The translations under genes and the position numbers were made by a program. From contig DNKR01000001.1 in the NCBI GenBank assembly GCA_003497135.1, positions 1 through 7,518 of the forward strand: a stretch of 7,518 nt of DNA. Direction: 5' to 3'. This document shows, one piece after another, positions 1-7,084 of the stretch; position 1 is the first letter of the stretch; each line of letters begins with the position of its first letter. The notes beneath the pieces were generated by a model. It was given only the letters and a program-made list of their open reading frames with translations. It did not search any database and had not been told where the DNA came from. The DNA is from Candidatus Uhrbacteria bacterium. GTDB lineage: Bacteria; Patescibacteriota; Patescibacteriia; UBA9934; UBA9568.

Positions 1-67
1 AGCACCGCCTTTGGCGGTGTGTGGCGGGGTCGAAATGACGAAAGGGTTCGAAATGACGAGGGGTTCG
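1..67. repeat. Right end of a palindromic repeat element with tandem 17-bp units
   Basis: Three parts are visible. First, a perfect hairpin at 3-19 (CACCGCC, loop TTT, GGCGGTG). Second, two 17-bp units in tandem at 27-43 and 44-60, each with the core TCGAAATGACGA. Third, the start of another unit at 61-67 (GGGTTCG). The core and the preceding GTGG-GGGG stretch match the right end of the palindrome at 5446-5468, so both belong to one repeat family; the left part of this copy lies outside the window. It is non-coding and sits directly before the holB promoter. I see no transposase, so it is a passive or non-autonomous repeat. Confidence 0.7.
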
Positions 68-72
68 TTTTG

Positions 73-101
73 TGGCAAATCGCGCCTTATTATGCTATAC
101 T
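73..101 (+). promoter_or_regulatory. Sigma-70-like extended -10 promoter for the holB operon
   Basis: The -10 box TATACT lies at 96-101 and is preceded by TG-N (93-95), an extended -10 motif. At the ideal 17-nt spacing the -35 position (73-78, TGGCAA) is weak, which an extended -10 usually compensates. Transcription would start near 107-109, only 2-4 nt before the ATG at 111. The message would therefore be leaderless or nearly so. The promoter also rules out the upstream in-frame GTG at 72 as start codon. Prediction from sequence only. Confidence 0.6.
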
Positions 102-110
102 CGTACTGTT

Positions 111-1103
111 ATGCTAAAAGCAAACGAAATGAATAATTGCTCTGAAATTATAGGCAACAGAGCGGTTTTGGAGTTTTTGGAACGCAGTATTGAGTCCGAT
201 CATATTGCGCACGCTTATTTGTTTGCAGGGCCTCACAATGTTGGCAAAACAACGGTTGCGCATTGGTTTATAGACAAGTTGCTTGGTTTGGAGGGTAAAC
301 ACGATCTTTTGACCCATCCTGATGTTTATGTTGTAAAAAGGCAGATTGACGAAAAAACCGGAAAGATCGCGTCTACAATTCCAGTTGAAAGCATACGCAA
401 ATTAAACGAACGGCTTGGAATGAGTTCTTTTTTTGGCAATAAAAAAGTCGCATTTATAGAAGACGCTGATTTTCTTTCAGGCGCATCTGCAAATGCTTTT
501 TTAAAGACCCTTGAAGAGCCAAAAGGCGATGCGCTGATTATTCTTCGCGCATCAAATATTGAGGCGCTTCCAAAAACAATTGTTTCGCGAACGCAGGTTG
601 TGCGCTTTTCGCGAGTCCCAAAAGCGGAAATTGAACAATCGCTTAATGCTCGCGGAGCAGATGAACAAAAAGCAAAAGAACTCGCAGGGGCGGCTGATGG
701 CGCTCCGGGAATCGCGCTTGCGCTTTTGGCAGACAGCGAAGCGCTTGATTTATACAAAAGGCCGATACAAGAATATTTGGAAATAATGGAACTGCCGCTT
801 TCTGAACGAATGATCAAGGCCGCGTCAATCGCTCCAAACGAAAAAGATTCAAACGCGCGTACGCAATCAGCGCTTGAACTTATCACCCGTATAGAAAGCG
901 CTTTGCACGACATGCTTCTTTTGTCGCACGGCAATGGCGAGAGCTTGCGATTCCCGGCTTTTGTTTCTAAGTATAAGCGCGTACTTTCGCATGTGAATCC
1001 AAAAACATTGCAACAACTGCTTTCGCGCGTGCAAGTCGCAAGAGATGGCGCAAGCGCGCATGTTTCCGCCCAATTCGCAATTGAACAATTAGTAATTTTT
1101 TAA
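111..1103 (+). CDS. holB: DNA polymerase III, delta' clamp-loader subunit
   Basis: This is a 330-aa AAA+ clamp-loader subunit that helps load the beta sliding clamp on DNA during replication. Visible signs: the N-terminal EIIGN...LEFLERSI and HAYLFAGP pattern of the DnaX/HolB family; Walker A GPHNVGKT at residues 40-47; Walker B-like VAFIEDAD at 113-120; ANAFLKTLEEP at 127-137; and a sensor-1 region TIVSRTQVVRF near 156-166 where the usual SRC is SRT. The length fits HolB (about 330 aa), not the longer DnaX. The four zinc-binding cysteines usual between Walker A and Walker B are absent. I chose the ATG at 111 because the promoter covers the longer GTG start at 72; ATG 129 is an alternative. 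First gene of the operon, 10 bp before the lipoprotein gene. Family assignment is firm; delta' versus a gamma-like role is slightly less so. Confidence 0.9.
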   Translation: MLKANEMNNCSEIIGNRAVLEFLERSIESDHIAHAYLFAGPHNVGKTTVAHWFIDKLLGLEGKHDLLTHPDVYVVKRQIDEKTGKIASTIPVESIRKLNERLGMSSFFGNKKVAFIEDADFLSGASANAFLKTLEEPKGDALIILRASNIEALPKTIVSRTQVVRFSRVPKAEIEQSLNARGADEQKAKELAGAADGAPGIALALLADSEALDLYKRPIQEYLEIMELPLSERMIKAASIAPNEKDSNARTQSALELITRIESALHDMLLLSHGNGESLRFPAFVSKYKRVLSHVNPKTLQQLLSRVQVARDGASAHVSAQFAIEQLVIF

Positions 1104-1113
1104 TTCAAAATAT

Positions 1114-2157
1114 ATGAACAAAACAAAATCATTCGCATTGCTTCTTGTTTCATCACTGGTTCTTTTTGGACAGGGCTGTTTGGGAGGGGGCGCTCCGACT
1201 GACGACGGCGGAATGTGGCTTAGTACAGATTCAGCAACAACATGGTTGCAAATTAACAAAGTGCCGACCGCAAAAGGTGTTGTCAACTTGAATCAGATGA
1301 ATATTTATTCTTTGACGCAAGATCCTCAAGACGATGAAGCGGTTTACGCCGGAACAAGCAGCGGATACTTGTACTCATACGACGGCGGAATCAGCTGGGA
1401 CCCTGCAAAAGACAAGCGCTTGCAGGGAGTTGTAACGGATATCGCGGTGCACCCAAAAGAAAAATGCACTGTTTATGTTGCTTCCGGCAAGTCGCTTTTA
1501 AAAACGCAGGACTGCTCGCGCACATTCGAGGAAATGTATGTCGGCGATGTTGAGGTTTTGCAATTGGAGATTGATCATTATAATCCGGAAATCGTCTGGC
1601 TCGGAACTGCTGTCGGCGAAATTTTACGAAGCGACAACAATGGAACGAATTGGACAACGATTGAACGGCTTGGATCAAAAATCGTTTCAATGGTTGTGGA
1701 TCCGTCGGACAGCCGCGTTATTTATGTCAGCACTGACACAAAAGGAATTTATCGCACAACAGACAAGGGCTTTCATTGGGAGGATATTGACGAGCCGTCA
1801 AAAGAACTTCTTAAAGGCGCTGATCATATTGTAGGCGTTGCGCAAGACAAAAAAGGCGAGAATTTTTATATGGCAGTGCGCGATAATTTGTATCATTCAA
1901 CAGACAAGGGAAATACTTGGAGCAAGCTCACTCTTGTAACAACAGAGCGCAAAACGCGCATTTATTCGCTGGCTGTTGATCCGAATGACGGGCGAAAAGT
2001 TTATTACGGTTCAGCAACAACATTCTACGCGTCAGACAATATCGGCAATACTTGGCGCACTGTTGATCTTCCGTCAATACGCGCTGCAACTGCTTTAATG
2101 ATTGACGCAGGCAATGGAAACAATTACTATCTTGGAGTTACAAAATTAGAACAATAA
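1114..2157 (+). CDS. Asp-box (BNR/sortilin/YCF48-like) beta-propeller lipoprotein
   Basis: A 347-aa exported protein. The N-terminus is a lipoprotein signal: basic MNKTK, a hydrophobic stretch to residue 19, then GQGC with Cys22 as the lipidation site, followed by a Gly-rich linker. The rest is a run of Asp-box motifs of the form S-x-D-x-G-x-T-W, at about residues 37-44, 88-95, 130-138 (degenerate), 173-180, 215-222, 262-269 and 307-314. Each sits in a repeat of roughly 40-50 aa that contains an (V/I)YxG/S strand, as in sialidase, sortilin and YCF48-type propellers. Seven boxes suggest a multi-bladed propeller on the outer face of the membrane. No catalytic sialidase residues are recognisable, so I infer a binding or assembly role and do not name a substrate. 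YCF48 proteins help photosystem II assembly, but nothing here suggests photosynthesis. It lies between holB and frr with gaps of 10 and 7 bp and without a ribosome-binding site. Confidence 0.85.
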   Translation: MNKTKSFALLLVSSLVLFGQGCLGGGAPTDDGGMWLSTDSATTWLQINKVPTAKGVVNLNQMNIYSLTQDPQDDEAVYAGTSSGYLYSYDGGISWDPAKDKRLQGVVTDIAVHPKEKCTVYVASGKSLLKTQDCSRTFEEMYVGDVEVLQLEIDHYNPEIVWLGTAVGEILRSDNNGTNWTTIERLGSKIVSMVVDPSDSRVIYVSTDTKGIYRTTDKGFHWEDIDEPSKELLKGADHIVGVAQDKKGENFYMAVRDNLYHSTDKGNTWSKLTLVTTERKTRIYSLAVDPNDGRKVYYGSATTFYASDNIGNTWRTVDLPSIRAATALMIDAGNGNNYYLGVTKLEQ

Positions 2158-2164
2158 ACATAAT

Positions 2165-2719
2165 ATGTCAGATTTTATCAGAACAAAGCAGGACGCGTTT
2201 GAACAGGCGATTGAGCATTACCGCTTGGATATTCAAACATTGCGCACCGGCAGGGCAACGCCAGTGCTTGTTGAGCATATTCAAGTTGAGGCGTATGGAA
2301 CTTTTCAGCCAATGCTGTCAGTTGCTTCCATTAATGTTCCTGATCCGCAAACGCTTGTGATTGAGCCATGGGACAGAAGCATACTAAAAAATATAGAAAC
2401 AGCAATCCAAAAAAGCGGACTTGGAATTAATCCCGTTATCCAGCAAAATATCGTTCGGCTTTCAATGCCGCAAATGACAGAAGAGAATCGCAAAAATCTT
2501 GCGCGTCAGCTTGGCGAAAAATCAGAAGCTGCGAAAGTCGCTGTTAGAAAAATTCGCGAAGAGATTCGCCAGGAAATAGTGCAAAGAGAAAAAGACAAAG
2601 AAATCAGTGAAGACGAAAAATTCGCCCAGCAGGAGGAGCTTGATAAAACAACAAAAGAATATACAGGGAAAATTGAACAGATGGACAAAGACAAAGAAGC
2701 AGAGATAATGAAAATTTAA
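2165..2719 (+). CDS. frr: Ribosome recycling factor
   Basis: A 184-aa protein of the usual RRF length (about 185 aa). With EF-G it splits the post-termination ribosome so the subunits can be reused. Family signatures: LRTGRATP at residues 26-33, VEAYGT at 41-46, ASINVPDPQTLVIEPWD at 54-70, and the long C-terminal helix with VAVRKIREE at 125-133 followed by KDKEISEDE. Arg131 lines up with E. coli Arg132, which is needed for activity, so the protein looks functional. In many bacteria frr follows rpsB-tsf-pyrH; here it sits 7 bp after the lipoprotein gene and 10 bp before glyQS, so it is grouped with another translation gene but not in the common context. No Shine-Dalgarno sequence precedes it. 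Confidence 0.97.
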   Translation: MSDFIRTKQDAFEQAIEHYRLDIQTLRTGRATPVLVEHIQVEAYGTFQPMLSVASINVPDPQTLVIEPWDRSILKNIETAIQKSGLGINPVIQQNIVRLSMPQMTEENRKNLARQLGEKSEAAKVAVRKIREEIRQEIVQREKDKEISEDEKFAQQEELDKTTKEYTGKIEQMDKDKEAEIMKI

Positions 2720-2729
2720 GAAATTCAAT

Positions 2730-4052
2730 ATGTCTGATGACTTGATGAACAAAATTGTTTCACTCTGCAAAAGGCGCGGGTTTATTTTTCCCGGTTCGGA
2801 TATTTATGGCGGTCTGGCCAATTCTTGGGACTACGGCCCAATTGGCGTTGAATTAAAAAATAATATCAAGCAAGAGTGGTGGAAAATGTTCGTGAGTTCG
2901 CGCCTGGACATGGTTGGGATAGATGCTGCGCTGATTATGAATCCAAAAGTCTGGGAAGCGTCAGGGCACTTGGCGACTTTTACTGATCCTCTGGTTGAAT
3001 GCAAAGAATGCCATGAGCGTTTTCGCTCTGATCAGATTGATCTTTCAAAGCCGTGCCAAAAATGCGGAAATAAAAATACTTTTACTGAACCGTCGCAATT
3101 CAATTTGATGTTCAAAACTTTTATCGGGCCGAAAGAAGACAATGCATCAATTGTTTATTTGCGTCCGGAAACGGCGCAAGCAATGTTCGTTGATTTTTTG
3201 GAAATCGCAAACACCAGCCGAAAGCGGATTCCATTCGGCGTTGCGCAAATAGGAAAAGCTTTTCGCAATGAAATTACGCCGGGCAATTTTATTTTCCGCA
3301 CCCGCGAATTCGAACAAATGGAAGTTGAATATTTTGTGCATCCTTCAGAATGGGAAAAGTGGTTTGAACATTGGCTTTTGCAGATGCATAAGTGGATTGA
3401 ATTCTGCGGAATAGACAAGTCGCGCGTGCACGATCACGAAATTCCATCAGATGAGCGCGCCCACTATTCAAAGCGAACTGTTGATATTGAATTTGATTAT
3501 CCGTTCGGTCTAAAAGAATTATACGGCCTTGCGTACCGCACTGATTTTGATCTTTCCAGCCACGCAAAAAGTTCAGGCAAAGAAATGCTTTACACTGACC
3601 CTGAAACAAACGAAAAATACACGCCGCATGTAATTGAACCATCGCTTGGCGTGGACAGAACCGTTCTTGCGGTGCTTCTTTCCGCGTATACAGAAGAAGA
3701 CGCGCCAACAGGAGAAGGTGAAACAGAAACGCGTATAGTGCTCAAAATTCCGTCAAAGCTTGCGCCGATAAAAGTCGCTGTGCTTCCGCTTTCTAAAAAA
3801 GAAGAGCTTTCTTCTGTTTCTTTTAAACTTGCAGAGCGGCTGGCAAAAATCTGGCGAGTAGAATACGACGAAACGCAATCAATCGGCAGGAGATATCGCA
3901 GACAAGATGAAATCGGTACGCCGTTTTGCGTTACTGTTGATTTTGATTCTTTGGAAGATAAAAAAGTAACAGTGCGCGACCGAGATACAATGAAACAAGA
4001 TCGCGTTGCTATTGACGAATTAGAGTCGTACTTGTCAGAGCGTCTTTCATAA
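2730..4052 (+). CDS. glyQS: Glycyl-tRNA synthetase, alpha2 (single-chain) class II type
   Basis: Charges tRNA-Gly with glycine using ATP in the cytoplasm. The 440-aa chain has the class IIa plan: an N-terminal GFIFPGSDIYGG and WDYGPIGVELKNN block (17-45); motif 1 region MNPKVWEASGHLATF (70-84); a CxxC...CxxC zinc knuckle (Cys91, Cys94, Cys109, Cys112); RPETAQ (145-150); motif 2 FRNEITP to REFEQMEVEYF (179-202); and motif 3 EPSLGVDR (303-310). The C-terminal anticodon-binding domain (about 345-440) carries IGRRYRRQDEIGTPF and VTVRDRDT. This is the homodimeric archaeal, eukaryotic and Gram-positive type, not the alpha2beta2 GlyQ/GlyS type of E. coli. All class II motifs look intact. The gene begins 10 bp after frr and ends 2 bp before the M16 gene. 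No T-box or other leader control is visible. Confidence 0.97.
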   Translation: MSDDLMNKIVSLCKRRGFIFPGSDIYGGLANSWDYGPIGVELKNNIKQEWWKMFVSSRLDMVGIDAALIMNPKVWEASGHLATFTDPLVECKECHERFRSDQIDLSKPCQKCGNKNTFTEPSQFNLMFKTFIGPKEDNASIVYLRPETAQAMFVDFLEIANTSRKRIPFGVAQIGKAFRNEITPGNFIFRTREFEQMEVEYFVHPSEWEKWFEHWLLQMHKWIEFCGIDKSRVHDHEIPSDERAHYSKRTVDIEFDYPFGLKELYGLAYRTDFDLSSHAKSSGKEMLYTDPETNEKYTPHVIEPSLGVDRTVLAVLLSAYTEEDAPTGEGETETRIVLKIPSKLAPIKVAVLPLSKKEELSSVSFKLAERLAKIWRVEYDETQSIGRRYRRQDEIGTPFCVTVDFDSLEDKKVTVRDRDTMKQDRVAIDELESYLSERLS

Positions 4053-4054
4053 TT

Positions 4055-5326
4055 ATGTTAAAAAAAACAGTTCTAAAAAATGGAATGCGGATGTTTGAAA
4101 TACCGGTTAGCGGCACAGAGGCCGCAACGCTTTTTGTTATGTGCAAAATCGGTTCGCGCAATGAATCGGCGCATCTTGCCGGCGCATCGCATTTTATTGA
4201 GCACTTGATGTTCAAAGGTACAAGGCGCAGGCCGAATACGCTCAAAATTTCGCAAGAACTTGATTCTGTTGGCGCAGAATACAACGCGTTTACCGGAAAA
4301 GATCTTACAGGGTACTACATTAAAATAGAAGCAGAGCACATGCCAATGGCTTCTGATCTTTTGCATGACATGCTTTTTTCGTCGCGTTTTGATTCAAAAG
4401 AAATGAACAGGGAAAAGAAAGTTATTCTGGAAGAAATTAACATGTATCATGATAATCCAATGTTTTATGTGGAAGAGCTGATGGAAAGCGCGTTGTTTGG
4501 CAACCATCCGCTAGGCCGTGAAATCGCGGGTTCGCACGAGAGCATGCTTGCAATGAAACGCGAAGATGTTATCAAATACCGCAACAGCGCGTATGTGCCT
4601 GAAAATATGATTGTTGCTATTGCCGGCAATGTTGATCCTAAATCAAGCGCGTTAGTTAAACGAATGTTCGGCTCGGTTCCAAAATCAAAAAAAGAAACAA
4701 AGATTGAATGCGAGTCGCAAAGCATAGTTCACGCGCTTCCAAGCGCGAAAATTCAAAAAAAGAAAAGCGCGCAATCGCAAATTTCTATCGGGTTTCCAAC
4801 CGTAGGATACATGGACAAAACAGAACCGGCTATAAAAATTCTGTCCCTGATCCTCGGCGGCTCAATGAGTTCGCGGTTGTTTGTGGAAGTTCGCGAGCGC
4901 AAAGGCCTTGCTTATAGTATTGGCACCAGCGTTAACATGTACGAGGGAACCGGCGCGTTTGTAGTTCAGGCCGGGCTGGACAGGTCGCGTATAGAGCTTG
5001 CATGCAAGATAATCAGAGCTGAACTTGAAAAAGTCAAAAAGCGCGGAGTGTCTGCAAAAGAACTCCGCATGGCGAAGGACTGCATCAAAGGCCGAATGGC
5101 TTTGCAAATGGAGGACTCGCACGCTGTTGCTGAATTTTATTTGCGTCAGGCCTTGTTTTTGCCCAGCATTCAGACGCCGCGCGATCGCTTGCATGATTTT
5201 TTTGCTGTTACGCAAAAGCAGATTCAAAAAGCAGCGAATGATATTTTTGATATCAGAAGAATCGCTGTTGGTGCGATCGGTCCTTTTAACAGCACTGATC
5301 AGGTATTGAAATTGTTTGCTAAATGA
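4055..5326 (+). CDS. M16 family zinc peptidase (pitrilysin / processing-peptidase-like)
   Basis: A 423-aa single-unit M16 peptidase. The inverted zinc motif HFIEH is at residues 46-50, with Glu49 as catalytic base. The third zinc ligand is expected 77 residues after His50, and Glu127 in VILEEINMYHDNP fits exactly. The C-terminal domain has the conserved GGSMSSRLFVEVRERKGLAYS (268-288), whose Arg and Tyr help bind substrate. The length suits the mitochondrial-processing-peptidase-like, Bacillus YmxG/PqqL-like group, whose members work as dimers. There is no signal peptide, so I infer a cytoplasmic site of action on peptides or small proteins; the true substrate cannot be read from the sequence. 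The start overlaps the TAATTATG junction 2 bp after glyQS. It ends with TGA, the only TGA stop in the window, and a promoter for the next operon overlaps its 3' end. Confidence 0.93.
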   Translation: MLKKTVLKNGMRMFEIPVSGTEAATLFVMCKIGSRNESAHLAGASHFIEHLMFKGTRRRPNTLKISQELDSVGAEYNAFTGKDLTGYYIKIEAEHMPMASDLLHDMLFSSRFDSKEMNREKKVILEEINMYHDNPMFYVEELMESALFGNHPLGREIAGSHESMLAMKREDVIKYRNSAYVPENMIVAIAGNVDPKSSALVKRMFGSVPKSKKETKIECESQSIVHALPSAKIQKKKSAQSQISIGFPTVGYMDKTEPAIKILSLILGGSMSSRLFVEVRERKGLAYSIGTSVNMYEGTGAFVVQAGLDRSRIELACKIIRAELEKVKKRGVSAKELRMAKDCIKGRMALQMEDSHAVAEFYLRQALFLPSIQTPRDRLHDFFAVTQKQIQKAANDIFDIRRIAVGAIGPFNSTDQVLKLFAK

Positions 5327-5334
5327 GTTAGAAT
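5306..5334 (+). promoter_or_regulatory. Sigma-70-like promoter for tpiA-TPR inside the M16 gene end
   Basis: TTGAAA (5306-5311) and TAGAAT (5329-5334) are separated by exactly 17 nt, each with five of six consensus bases. The -35 box is within the last M16 codons and the -10 box begins 2 nt after the TGA stop. Transcription would begin near 5341 and give a leader of about 167 nt containing the whole palindrome at 5352-5471. No clear promoter exists closer to tpiA. Prediction only. Confidence 0.55.
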
Positions 5335-5351
5335 TCAGCGGATTGTTTTTT

Positions 5352-5471
5352 CCGTCATCTCGAACCCCTCTTCAGCTTTGGGGGTGAGAGATCTCAACTG
5401 CCAAGCAATAAAAAACTTGCAGATGAGATTTCTCACCCCAAGATACAGTGGTGGGGGTTCGAAATGACAGG
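5352..5471. repeat. 120-bp imperfect palindromic repeat element (MITE/REP-like)
   Basis: The left arm contains GTCATCTCGAACCCC, then GGGGTGAGAGATCTCA and CTGCCAAG. The right arm, reverse-complemented, reads GTCATTTCGAACCCCC, GGGGTGAGAAATCTCA and CTGCAAG in the same order. The arms therefore pair along most of their length, with an internal bulge and an A-rich loop near 5405-5414. The terminal GTTCGAAATGACA matches the element end at 27-60. It lies between the M16 gene and tpiA and codes for nothing. As RNA it would form a long hairpin in the tpiA leader. The nearest T-run (5482-5486) is about 10 nt past the stem, so it does not look like a classical intrinsic terminator, though it could slow or stop readthrough. 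Likely a dispersed, non-autonomous repeat. Confidence 0.85.
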
Positions 5472-5507
5472 CATGGCAAAATTTTTGATTCGTAGAAAAT
5501 TGATTTT

Positions 5508-6269
5508 ATGAACAAAATAGTCATAGGAAACTGGAAAATGAATCTCACTGTGCGCGAGAGTGTGGCGCTTGCGAGAGCGTGCGTGCGCGCAATGCGAGGC
5601 AAGCTTGTCGTGCCTGATGTTATTATCTGTCCAAGTTTTACAGCGCTTGCAGATGTGTCAAAAATATTGCGAAACAGCAGAATATATCTTGGCGCGCAAA
5701 ACATGCACAGCGAGCCGTCCGGCGCGTTTACAGGCGAAGTATCCGGCCATCAGCTTGCTGATTTATCAGTTAAATACGCGATAATCGGACACTCGGAAAG
5801 GCGCGCGCTTGGCGAAACCGATGAATTAATATCCGAAAAAGTAAAATCTGCTTTTAATCAGAACATTATGCCGATTTTGTGCGTTGGAGAAGAAAAAATC
5901 AACAAAGCAAAAGCAGAACAGTCAGTATTAGCACAGTTACAGTCGGCTTTGAGCAAGACTCGCGAACGAAAGGGGACTAAGATCATAATAGCGTACGAAC
6001 CTGCATGGGCTATAGGCACTGGAAATTCCGCTAGAGTTGAAGATGTAGCGGCAATGCACAAAGTTTTGCGCGATGAGGCGCAACAAAAAGGTTTTAAGGC
6101 ATCTGTTATTTATGGAGGGAGCGTTGACTCTGAAAACACGCACGAGTATTTGCGCGAGCAGGAAATTGACGGGCTTCTTGTTGGCGGAGCGAGTTTAAGC
6201 GCGAGCCAATTTGAAGTAATTCTGAAAATAGCGGAAGAAGTTATAGCCGCTCAAACTAATAACATCTAA
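5508..6269 (+). CDS. tpiA: Triosephosphate isomerase
   Basis: A 253-aa TIM barrel, the normal family length, that interconverts dihydroxyacetone phosphate and glyceraldehyde 3-phosphate in glycolysis. All key residues are present: Asn8 and Lys10 in GNWKMN (7-12), the GAQNMH (62-67) and SGAFTGEVS (71-79) interface segments, catalytic His95 in IIGHSERR (92-99), catalytic Glu164 followed by the phosphate-gripping loop 6 in YEPAWAIGTG (163-172), YGGSV (202-206), and the phosphate-binding LLVGGASL (223-230). The ATG at 5508 gives the canonical MNKIVIGNWKMN start; no Shine-Dalgarno sequence precedes it. It is 181 bp downstream of the M16 gene, behind a palindromic repeat, and probably has its own promoter at 5306-5334. 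It ends 2 bp before the TPR gene, so the two are very likely co-transcribed. Confidence 0.98.
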   Translation: MNKIVIGNWKMNLTVRESVALARACVRAMRGKLVVPDVIICPSFTALADVSKILRNSRIYLGAQNMHSEPSGAFTGEVSGHQLADLSVKYAIIGHSERRALGETDELISEKVKSAFNQNIMPILCVGEEKINKAKAEQSVLAQLQSALSKTRERKGTKIIIAYEPAWAIGTGNSARVEDVAAMHKVLRDEAQQKGFKASVIYGGSVDSENTHEYLREQEIDGLLVGGASLSASQFEVILKIAEEVIAAQTNNI

Positions 6270-6271
6270 TT

Positions 6272-7084
6272 ATGCTTTATATTATTTCTGCAATTGCCGG
6301 ACTGCTTGCCTTGTTTGTAATAATTTTTTTGATTGTAAAAAAAGTTCCGCATTTAAGAATATTGGATATAGAGAGCTTAAAGGCGTCGCGTGAAAAGAGA
6401 ATAAAGCAAAATATTCTTATGAATCGGCTTGAAAGATTGGGCGGTGAAAAAGTAAAAAAAATCGTCAAATTTATTAAACCGGCAGGATCAATTTTAAGCG
6501 CTGGAAAATCCAGAATAAAAGAAAAAGTTAAAAATCTTGAAAATCAATATCAAAAGATCGCAAAAGAGCTCGGGTCTGCTTCCGCCAATCACGCTGTTGA
6601 TGTTGATGCGATAAAGCGTTTGCTGGAAGAAGCCGCCTCGCTTGCTTCAGAAGGGAACCATCTTGAAGCGGAAAAAAGATACATAGAGGTTATAAGCCAC
6701 AGTCCTAAAAACACAGCCGCATACGAAGATCTTGGAAATTTATATCTTGACATGAAACAATACGAACAAGCAAAAGAATCGCTTTCGTACGCTCTTAAAA
6801 TAAAGCCGAATGATGCAAGCGTGCTTGCCAGCTTGGGCGAGGTTTCATTGAGGATAGGGAACGCGAACGATGCAAAGGCGTATTTTGAACGCGCGACAAG
6901 CGTTCGTCCAAATAATCCGAAATATCTGGATTTTTACATACAAGCTTGCATAGATTCAGCAAGTCCGGAAGAAGCGCGGCACGGGCTTGAAAGATTGCGA
7001 GAGGTTAACCCTGAAAATCAGAAGTTGGATCAGTTTGAAGAAGCAATCAAAAAGCTTGAACAGCAGAGTATTGCCAACAAATAA
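6272..7084 (+). CDS. Membrane-anchored tetratricopeptide-repeat protein
   Basis: A 270-aa protein of unknown role with three parts. Residues 2-22 form one hydrophobic membrane helix followed by KK, which by the positive-inside rule puts the remainder in the cytoplasm. Residues 30-110 are strongly basic and probably helical (many Lys/Arg, Glu pairs). Residues about 113-248 are TPR repeats: 113-146, 147-180 and 181-214 are clear (for example AAYEDLGNLYLDMKQYEQA, then ALKIKPN), and 215-248 is a degenerate fourth. TPRs bind other proteins, so it likely scaffolds a complex at the membrane; no enzymatic motif is seen. It starts at a TAATTATG junction 2 bp after tpiA. Its last codons contain the -35 box of the tRNA promoter, so the end of this gene is doubly constrained. 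I do not recognise a named family. Confidence 0.88.
   Translation: MLYIISAIAGLLALFVIIFLIVKKVPHLRILDIESLKASREKRIKQNILMNRLERLGGEKVKKIVKFIKPAGSILSAGKSRIKEKVKNLENQYQKIAKELGSASANHAVDVDAIKRLLEEAASLASEGNHLEAEKRYIEVISHSPKNTAAYEDLGNLYLDMKQYEQAKESLSYALKIKPNDASVLASLGEVSLRIGNANDAKAYFERATSVRPNNPKYLDFYIQACIDSASPEEARHGLERLREVNPENQKLDQFEEAIKKLEQQSIANK

Noticed and set aside
72..110. GTG at 72 as the start of holB
   Set aside because: The first 13 codons would overlap the promoter -35/-10 region and do not resemble HolB N-termini; ATG at 111 fits better.
326..934. 202-codon open frame on the minus strand
   Set aside because: It is a Ser/Ala-rich shadow of holB, lies entirely inside a well-supported gene and shows no domain.
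2720..2729. T-box riboswitch ahead of the glycyl-tRNA synthetase gene
   Set aside because: The intergenic gap is only 10 bp, with no room for a specifier stem-loop or antiterminator.
5324..5326. UGA as glycine (genetic code 25) in the M16 gene
   Set aside because: The UGA sits at the natural family C-terminus, no in-frame UGA occurs inside any gene, and glycines use GGN codons.
5352..5486. Rho-independent terminator after the M16 gene
   Set aside because: The stem is long and interrupted, and the only T-run starts about 10 nt after it, so it is better called a palindromic repeat; partial termination remains possible.
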